A DNA stretch of 10,299 nt from CAYXRK01 sp964467615. Its GTDB lineage: Bacteria > Hydrogenedentota > Hydrogenedentia > Hydrogenedentales > GCA-2746185. The notes beneath the pieces are model-generated. The model was given only the letters and a program-made list of their open reading frames with translations. It had not been told where the DNA came from and ran no database searches. Both the position numbers and the translations under genes were made by a program. Positions 6,021 to 10,299 of the stretch are shown here, one piece after another; within the stretch, counting starts at the first letter, position 1, and each line of letters starts with the position of its first letter. The stretch lies in contig CAYXRK010000174.1 of the NCBI GenBank assembly GCA_964467615.1, positions 1-10,299 on the forward strand, written 5' to 3'.

Positions 6021-6884
6021 CTATGAGATTCCGGGCGCAGCGTAGTAGGCGCAGGCGCCGCGGGGATGGACGCGGCCGGAGGACTCGGGGATGACGAGTT
6101 CCGCCGAGGAGAATTTCCCGGGGGCGTCGTGCGGGAGGTAGGTCCGCAAGATACGGTCGAGGTTTGCGGGGCCGAAGCCGAGCGTGAAACAGGAGAGGAT
6201 TATGAACGCGGGCGATCCGCCACACATCGCCATCATGGCTTCCATGAGTTCGGGGAGATCGCGCTCGAGTTTCCAGACTTCGCCCTTCGCGCCGCGTCCG
6301 AACGAGGGCGGATCGAGGATGAATCCGTCGTACTTGCGGCCACGCTTCACTTCGCGGCGCACGAACTTGAGAACGTCGTCCACGATCCATCGGGCTTTGC
6401 CTTTCGCTAGGCCCGAGAGGCGGGCGTTTTCGGCGGCCCAATCGACCATCCCCTTGGCGGAGTCCACATGACAGACCGAAAAGCCGCGCTTGAGGCAGGC
6501 GAGCGTCGAGACGCCGGAGTACGCAAAGAGATTCAAGACCTCGAGTGGTGAATCGGACGACGCTTTCAGATTGAAGATGAAGTCCCAGTTCGTCCGTTGC
6601 TCAGGGAAGATGCCGATGTGGCCGAAGGGGGTGAGCTTGATCTTTACGGTGAAGGGAGGCAGTGCGATGGTGAAGCTTTCGGGCATCGAGCGGCGGTATT
6701 GCCAATCGCCGCCGCCTTGATCGCTTTTGATGTACGTGGCGTCGGGACCATCCCACTGCGCGGGGTCGCCGATTTTGTAGGCCGCGTTCGGGGCGGGGCG
6801 AACGATTTTGTATGGGCCGACTTGCTCGACCTTACGGCAGTCGCCCGAGTCGAGCAGGCGGTAGATTGATTCGCGTTCAGTCAT
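6021..6884 (-). CDS. Class I SAM-dependent methyltransferase, RlmI/RlmK-like
   Basis: A 287-residue cytoplasmic enzyme starting at ATG 6884, with GAGG a few bases upstream on the minus strand. It belongs to the group whose best-known members, RlmI and RlmK(L), methylate 23S rRNA. Residues 1-85 form a beta-rich lead with YRRSMPESF (63-71). GIFPEQRTNW (91-100) is family-typical. SAM motif I is VLNLFAYSG (116-124), the acidic residue after strand 2 is D141, WIVDDVLKF lies at 166-174, and the catalytic-loop motif is DPPSFGRG (191-198). It lacks the N-terminal PUA RNA-binding domain of RlmI and is about 100 residues shorter. The substrate may be RNA or something else; the sequence does not decide. 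It follows the PP2C gene by 43 bases and is probably co-transcribed with it. Confidence 0.9.
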   Translation of the reverse strand: MTERESIYRLLDSGDCRKVEQVGPYKIVRPAPNAAYKIGDPAQWDGPDATYIKSDQGGGDWQYRRSMPESFTIALPPFTVKIKLTPFGHIGIFPEQRTNWDFIFNLKASSDSPLEVLNLFAYSGVSTLACLKRGFSVCHVDSAKGMVDWAAENARLSGLAKGKARWIVDDVLKFVRREVKRGRKYDGFILDPPSFGRGAKGEVWKLERDLPELMEAMMAMCGGSPAFIILSCFTLGFGPANLDRILRTYLPHDAPGKFSSAELVIPESSGRVHPRGACAYYAAPGIS

Positions 6885-6927
6885 TGCGACCTCGGCGCAA
6901 CCCGCGAGTCAGCGGCGACGGAATCGA

Positions 6928-7848
6928 TCAAAACAGCAGGCGTCCGGAATCGCGGAAGAGGTAGCCCGCGAAAAAACCGGCGGCGCCGAACAACACCGAG
7001 ACCAACAGCCAGAGCAGTTTGAGGCCTTGCTTCCGAACAAACGTTTTGGCGCCGAAGTAGAACAACTTGAAGATGTTTGGCGAAACGTGGGTGAGAACGA
7101 TCGTGATGTTGTCTTTACCGCCGTTGTCGTTCGCCAGGCGGACGAGGCGGCTGGTGATATCGGCGGCGGATCCGCCGGCGCGGAACTCTTCGAGAATTTC
7201 GCGTTCCTTGACCATGTTGACCAAGCCATCGGTTGCAAGCAGGAGCCAATCGCCCGACTGAATCTCCCAATTGTAGGTGTCGACCGGGATGTCGGGGTGC
7301 GTCCCGATGCTTCGCGTGACGATGTTCTTACGCATGTCGAGTTCGGCTTCGGAGACGGACATTTTGCCGAGCTTGACTTGCTCGTCGACCCAGGAGTGGT
7401 CTTGGGTGCGCTGAACAAGTTCGCCTTCGCGGATGTGGTAGCAGCGCGAGTCGCCGACGTTCGCGATGTGGACTTGTCCCGGCAGGACAAGCGCGCTGAT
7501 GAGCGTGGTGCCCATCGGCTTGCCGTCATAGTTTCTCTGCTGATTGGCTTGATACACATATTGATTGGAATGGCGCGTGTACCGGACGAGGAGCGGCAGC
7601 AGGGAAGGTACCTGGCCATTAACTCCCGGCGGAGGGGTTTCCTTGACGATGTCCTTCATGGCGATGACGGACATCTTGCTTGCGATTTCTCCGCCGAGGT
7701 GGCCGCCGAGACCGTCCGCCACGCAGATGAGCGCGCCTGCGCGGAACAAACGAAGGCCCGGCGTATCCGCACGGAACACGCCGTAGAAGTCTTCGTTTTG
7801 AGCTTTGCGCCTGCCGATATCGGTTTGCGCGGCAACTTCGAGTCGCAT
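6928..7848 (-). CDS. PP2C-family Ser/Thr protein phosphatase with C-terminal membrane anchor
   Basis: The 306-residue protein starts at ATG 7848; no clear ribosome site precedes it. Residues 1-255 carry the PP2C (PPM) motifs in order: TDIGRRKAQNEDF (9-21) with metal-binding D20, VADGLGGHLGGE (43-54) with D45, MGTTL (112-116), IANVGDSR (128-135), TRSIGT (178-183), LLLATDGL (202-209) with D207, and GGKDN (243-247) with D246. The enzyme therefore looks catalytically complete and would remove phosphate from Ser/Thr residues using Mn or Mg. Residues about 277-297 form one membrane segment after a basic stretch (VRKQGLK), placing the catalytic domain in the cytoplasm as a tail-anchored protein. No partner kinase is in the window. 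It is transcribed divergently from the DnaA-like gene and leads the minus-strand set with the methyltransferase. Confidence 0.94.
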   Translation of the reverse strand: MRLEVAAQTDIGRRKAQNEDFYGVFRADTPGLRLFRAGALICVADGLGGHLGGEIASKMSVIAMKDIVKETPPPGVNGQVPSLLPLLVRYTRHSNQYVYQANQQRNYDGKPMGTTLISALVLPGQVHIANVGDSRCYHIREGELVQRTQDHSWVDEQVKLGKMSVSEAELDMRKNIVTRSIGTHPDIPVDTYNWEIQSGDWLLLATDGLVNMVKEREILEEFRAGGSAADITSRLVRLANDNGGKDNITIVLTHVSPNIFKLFYFGAKTFVRKQGLKLLWLLVSVLFGAAGFFAGYLFRDSGRLLF

Positions 7849-7939
7849 GGGTGTCGGTCAAGCGGCCTTCGAACGCGGACCGACTGCCGGGGCCCGCACT
7901 GTAGGCGCGATTCATCCTATTCTCGGCGCTTATGCACCC

Positions 7940-7948
7940 ATGATACCA
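7940..7948 (-). promoter_or_regulatory. Possible extended -10 promoter for the PP2C gene
   Basis: On the minus strand the sequence reads TGG-TATCAT, an extended -10 element with five of six matches to TATAAT. Transcription would start near 7933 and give a leader of about 85 bases. No -35 stands at the standard distance; a TTGACG lies 22 bases upstream, which is too far. The call rests on the -10 alone. Confidence 0.35.
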
Positions 7949-7955
7949 GATGCAA

Positions 7956-7973
7956 TTGACTGTCCGCCGTCAA
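7956..7973. promoter_or_regulatory. Palindrome TTGAC-N8-GTCAA over the -35 element
   Basis: TTGAC (7956-7960) and GTCAA (7969-7973) are inverted copies with an 8-base spacer. The left arm is the -35 element itself. The arrangement fits an operator for a dimeric regulator between divergent genes, but five-base arms can arise by chance. Confidence 0.3.
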
Positions 7974-7984
7974 CACTCTAGAAT
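7956..7984 (+). promoter_or_regulatory. Near-consensus sigma-70-type promoter for the DnaA-like gene
   Basis: TTGACT (7956-7961) and TAGAAT (7979-7984) are separated by exactly 17 bases, and each matches consensus at five of six positions. Transcription would begin near 7991, about 109 bases before the preferred ATG at 8100. This also rules out the in-frame ATG at 7950 as the start, because it would lie upstream of the promoter. Confidence 0.68.
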
Positions 7985-8099
7985 TCTCAAGGGCGCGGTA
8001 TTTCAAGTATGTGGCGACTTCGTCGTGCATGGGCGAGACCCGGTGCGCGGCGCGTCGGCCCAGCAAAGGGCGCGGGTGGTCTGCGATCCATCCGACGCG

Positions 8100-9722
8100 A
8101 TGGGAATGAGCCGATACACGTTTGATAAGTTCCGCTCCAGCGCGAGGAGCGCCGAGGCGTTGGAGGTTTGCCGGGCGCTCGCGGGCGGTTCGTATTCTGG
8201 TCCGCGCGTCGTGACGTTTCTTGGCGACACCGGCAGCGGCAAGACCCACCTTTTGTATGCGATCGTGAATGAAGTCCGTGCCCGTTCGGCGAGCATCGGC
8301 ATTGCGTACATCACGGCGAAGGACTTTCCGAAGGAGGTCCTTGCGCTCATCCGGGACCCGCGGCCTCTCCAGCGCGCCAAGAAGGCCATCTTGTTGATCG
8401 ATCATTTGGATCAATTCACCGAGCGGCTGGAGGAACTCGATGCGGTCGCCGGTTTGTTTTTGGACAACGGGCACACGGTGGCAGTCGCAACGCGTGTGCA
8501 TCCGGGGCGCGTGCGGGGAATGCCAAGGGCGCTGTCGAACCATCTTCGGTCGGGCCGATTGATCCGGCTCGATGGCGCGCCCGCTAAGCAGGACGAACCG
8601 TTTAGCGACGTTGTCCAGCATGGATCGCGCCGTCCGGCGCAGGTCCATGAAGCGCCTGAGCGAAACGTCGTGGACAGTCTCAAGAGCGAAGTCGCGCGGC
8701 TGATGAAGGAGAACGAGGATCTCCGCGGGTTGCGCCGCGAGTATGAACGGCTGGAAGGTCAACTCGGCGAATTGCGCGAGGGCTATGAAGAAGCGCTGGA
8801 CGAATTGCGGCGTCAAGAGAACACCGAGGCCGAGTTGGAATCCTTGCGCCGGCAGTTGGAGAGCGCGAGGCACGAGGGGGCCGAGGCGCGCCAAGAAGCG
8901 GACACCATGTTGCTACGGGCGGAAGAACTCCTCGAACATGTACAGGAAAACCGGCGTACCTTCGAGGCCGTACAGCGCGAGCAGACGGACCGGTTGAGGG
9001 AATTGGACCAGATCGAGGCGGCGTTGAGCGGCCCGCGACAATTCACCGGCGACGATGTCGATTCCGCGGTAGCCGAGGGCCAGTTCGAGTGGGACCAAGG
9101 CAGGAAGCCGTTGATCGAGGAAATCCAATTGTTGCGCGAGTCTGTAGCGGCTGAACGCGAGAGGCGAATCGCCGCTGAGTCACGCGTGAAGAAGTTCGAG
9201 GCGGCGAGCGCTCTGGCCGCGCCCGGTCCGGATGCGGCCGTATCGATTGAACTTGACTCACGGCGGAAGGCCGACCACGTCGCGATGATCGAACTCGAGG
9301 CCCTTCAGAACAGGCTAATCGATGCGACCGAACAGATTCACCGGCTGGCCGAGGGAATGAAGTCCATCGAGATAGCGCCGGAGCGGGCCGAGGAGCCGGC
9401 ACGAGTTGCGCCGGCGAATGTCGCGAGTTTCCCGGCACGCAACGAGCTGCGGCCGGGCCGCGATGAGGCATCTCCCTTTCGATTCGAAGATTTCGAAGAT
9501 CTCGTCGGCGCGGAAGGGGAGGAATACGGTGCAACGGCGGACGCGCGCGACAGCGGCCACGCCGGAAACGGATCCGGCGAGGCAGGGATCGGCCGCGCCG
9601 CCGCGGCGATCCATCATGTGGAGGAACTCGAACGGCGCGCACCGAATCGGCGCCGCTCGGACGAGGCGAGCGCCACGGCGAGCGGTCCCGATGCGGGTGG
9701 TGAGCGCTACCGCGCGCTCTAG
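8100..9722 (+). CDS. DnaA-like AAA+ domain fused to long coiled coils and a disordered tail
   Basis: With the ATG at 8100 the protein has 540 residues; ATG 8106 and GTG 8076 are alternatives, and the domain opens at RYTFDKF (5-11). Residues 5-160 follow the DnaA/Hda ATPase: Walker A GDTGSGKT (42-49), Walker B ILLIDHLDQF (97-106), a sensor-1-like strand VAVATR (127-132), and LSNHLRSG (145-152), which aligns with the DnaA box VII arginine-finger segment. H102 stands where DnaA has its second acidic residue, and the arginine finger is apparently replaced by N147 or H148. The lid and the DNA-binding domain IV are missing. Residues about 190-310 and 335-425 are charged heptad-like coiled coil; 426-540 are low-complexity, rich in Ala, Glu, Arg and Gly. 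ATP binding seems intact, while hydrolysis and oligomerisation are doubtful. A role as a cytoplasmic scaffold or localisation factor is inference. The HD-domain gene follows after 32 bases. Confidence 0.88.
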   Translation: MGMSRYTFDKFRSSARSAEALEVCRALAGGSYSGPRVVTFLGDTGSGKTHLLYAIVNEVRARSASIGIAYITAKDFPKEVLALIRDPRPLQRAKKAILLIDHLDQFTERLEELDAVAGLFLDNGHTVAVATRVHPGRVRGMPRALSNHLRSGRLIRLDGAPAKQDEPFSDVVQHGSRRPAQVHEAPERNVVDSLKSEVARLMKENEDLRGLRREYERLEGQLGELREGYEEALDELRRQENTEAELESLRRQLESARHEGAEARQEADTMLLRAEELLEHVQENRRTFEAVQREQTDRLRELDQIEAALSGPRQFTGDDVDSAVAEGQFEWDQGRKPLIEEIQLLRESVAAERERRIAAESRVKKFEAASALAAPGPDAAVSIELDSRRKADHVAMIELEALQNRLIDATEQIHRLAEGMKSIEIAPERAEEPARVAPANVASFPARNELRPGRDEASPFRFEDFEDLVGAEGEEYGATADARDSGHAGNGSGEAGIGRAAAAIHHVEELERRAPNRRRSDEASATASGPDAGGERYRAL

Positions 9723-9754
9723 TTTTTCGCGCGCCACCCGGGAGCTGGTCCCCC

Positions 9755-10299
9755 ATGTCTTCGTTTGAGCAGCGAGTGCTGCATCTGTTCGAGGCGATTC
9801 ATCCGCTAGATCTCGTTCAGCGGGCGGGATTCATCCTGCGCGGCGTGACGGAGCCGGAAAGCGTCGCGGCGCACAGCCATTTCGTCGCGTTGATGACGCT
9901 CTTGTTTCTCGATCAGTACCCCTCGATCTTCGATCGCGACCGCGCGTTGACGATGGCGCTCATCCACGATCTGTGCGAATCGAAGCTAATGGATATTCCG
10001 ATGCCTTCGGCGGACGCGCACCTTCGCGAGGCGAAGGACGAGGCGGAGGTCAACATCACGCGCGAACTGCTAGGCGGGTTCGGCGAGCGCTTGGTGGAAT
10101 ATCAACGCGATTTTGTTGAGGCGCGATCGCCGGAGGCCAGGCTCGTACGAGGAATCGACAAGGCGCAGATGATGATCAAGGTGCTGATGTACGAACGCGA
10201 AGGGCGAGGACGTTTGCGGGAGTTTTGGGCCAACCCAAAGAACTTCGCGGACTACGGGATCGCGCCGGTGTCGGACCTGTTTGACGCGATCTGCGAGGA
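9755..10299 (+). CDS. HD-domain phosphohydrolase (YfbR/HDDC2-like), 3' partial
   Basis: The ATG at 9755 has GGGAG (9740-9744) ten bases upstream, and 181 codons are visible before the window ends. RAGFILRGV (23-31) and ESVAAHSH (35-42) give the first metal-binding histidine, H40. The HD pair is H71-D72 in MALIHDLCES, and the final aspartate is D135 in GIDKAQM. Together these form the H...HD...D signature. Relatives include 5'-deoxynucleotidases such as YfbR, which remove phosphate from deoxynucleoside monophosphates; the substrate here is not established. Family proteins are about 170-220 residues, so most of the gene is probably visible. It lies 32 bases after the DnaA-like gene on the same strand and may share its promoter. 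Confidence 0.88.
   Translation, partial: MSSFEQRVLHLFEAIHPLDLVQRAGFILRGVTEPESVAAHSHFVALMTLLFLDQYPSIFDRDRALTMALIHDLCESKLMDIPMPSADAHLREAKDEAEVNITRELLGGFGERLVEYQRDFVEARSPEARLVRGIDKAQMMIKVLMYEREGRGRLREFWANPKNFADYGIAPVSDLFDAICE

Noticed and set aside
7027..7959. A 310-codon plus-strand open frame opposite the PP2C gene.
   Set aside because: The minus strand carries the full ordered set of PP2C motifs, and this frame has no family features or ribosome site.
7950..8099. Extension of the DnaA-like protein to an ATG at 7950.
   Set aside because: The ATG lies upstream of the TTGACT-N17-TAGAAT promoter, and the 50 added residues do not resemble the rest of the protein. The extension would hold only if transcription starts further upstream.

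Overview
The window is GC-rich bacterial DNA with a mix of ATG, probable TTG and possibly GTG starts. Several proteins carry lipoprotein or Sec signals. It encodes a secreted haem/copper monooxygenase-like fusion, a GspG-like lipoprotein, a PP2C phosphatase and a DnaA-like ATPase with coiled coils. This fits a free-living bacterium of a Planctomycetota-like or Hydrogenedentota-like lineage. That placement is an impression from gene content, not a demonstrated assignment. I see no tRNA, rRNA, CRISPR array or insertion sequence.

Layout. (1) 1-2420, plus strand: the 3' part of a cyclase-family metal hydrolase whose start lies outside the window, then a secreted cytochrome c/type II copper monooxygenase-like protein, closed by a strong intrinsic terminator at 2447-2481. 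(2) 2482-3099: about 620 bases with no convincing gene but several short repeats. (3) 3100-5514, plus strand: a four-gene cassette of a 55-residue single-pass membrane protein, a 363-residue lipoprotein, an unrecognised 57-residue protein, and a phage-type N-acetylmuramidase with a peptidoglycan-binding domain and no signal peptide. A 9-bp hairpin precedes the muramidase. The set resembles a phage lysis module, but no other phage gene is present. (4) 5626-7848, minus strand: a PP2C phosphatase with a C-terminal membrane anchor, an RlmI/RlmK-like methyltransferase, and a small lipoprotein with a pseudopilin-like C-terminal half. (5) 7849-8099: a divergent control region with a near-consensus sigma-70-type promoter facing right. 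(6) 8100-10299, plus strand: a DnaA-like AAA+ module fused to long coiled coils and a disordered tail, then an HD-domain phosphohydrolase cut by the window end.

How they may work together (inference). The cassette at 3100-5514 looks like one envelope-targeted unit. The membrane protein and lipoprotein would sit in the envelope, and the muramidase would need help to reach peptidoglycan. The divergent PP2C and DnaA-like genes share a short control region, so they may be co-regulated. The DnaA-like protein has lost the residues that normally drive ATP hydrolysis and filament assembly, which suggests a nucleotide-binding scaffold rather than a replication initiator.
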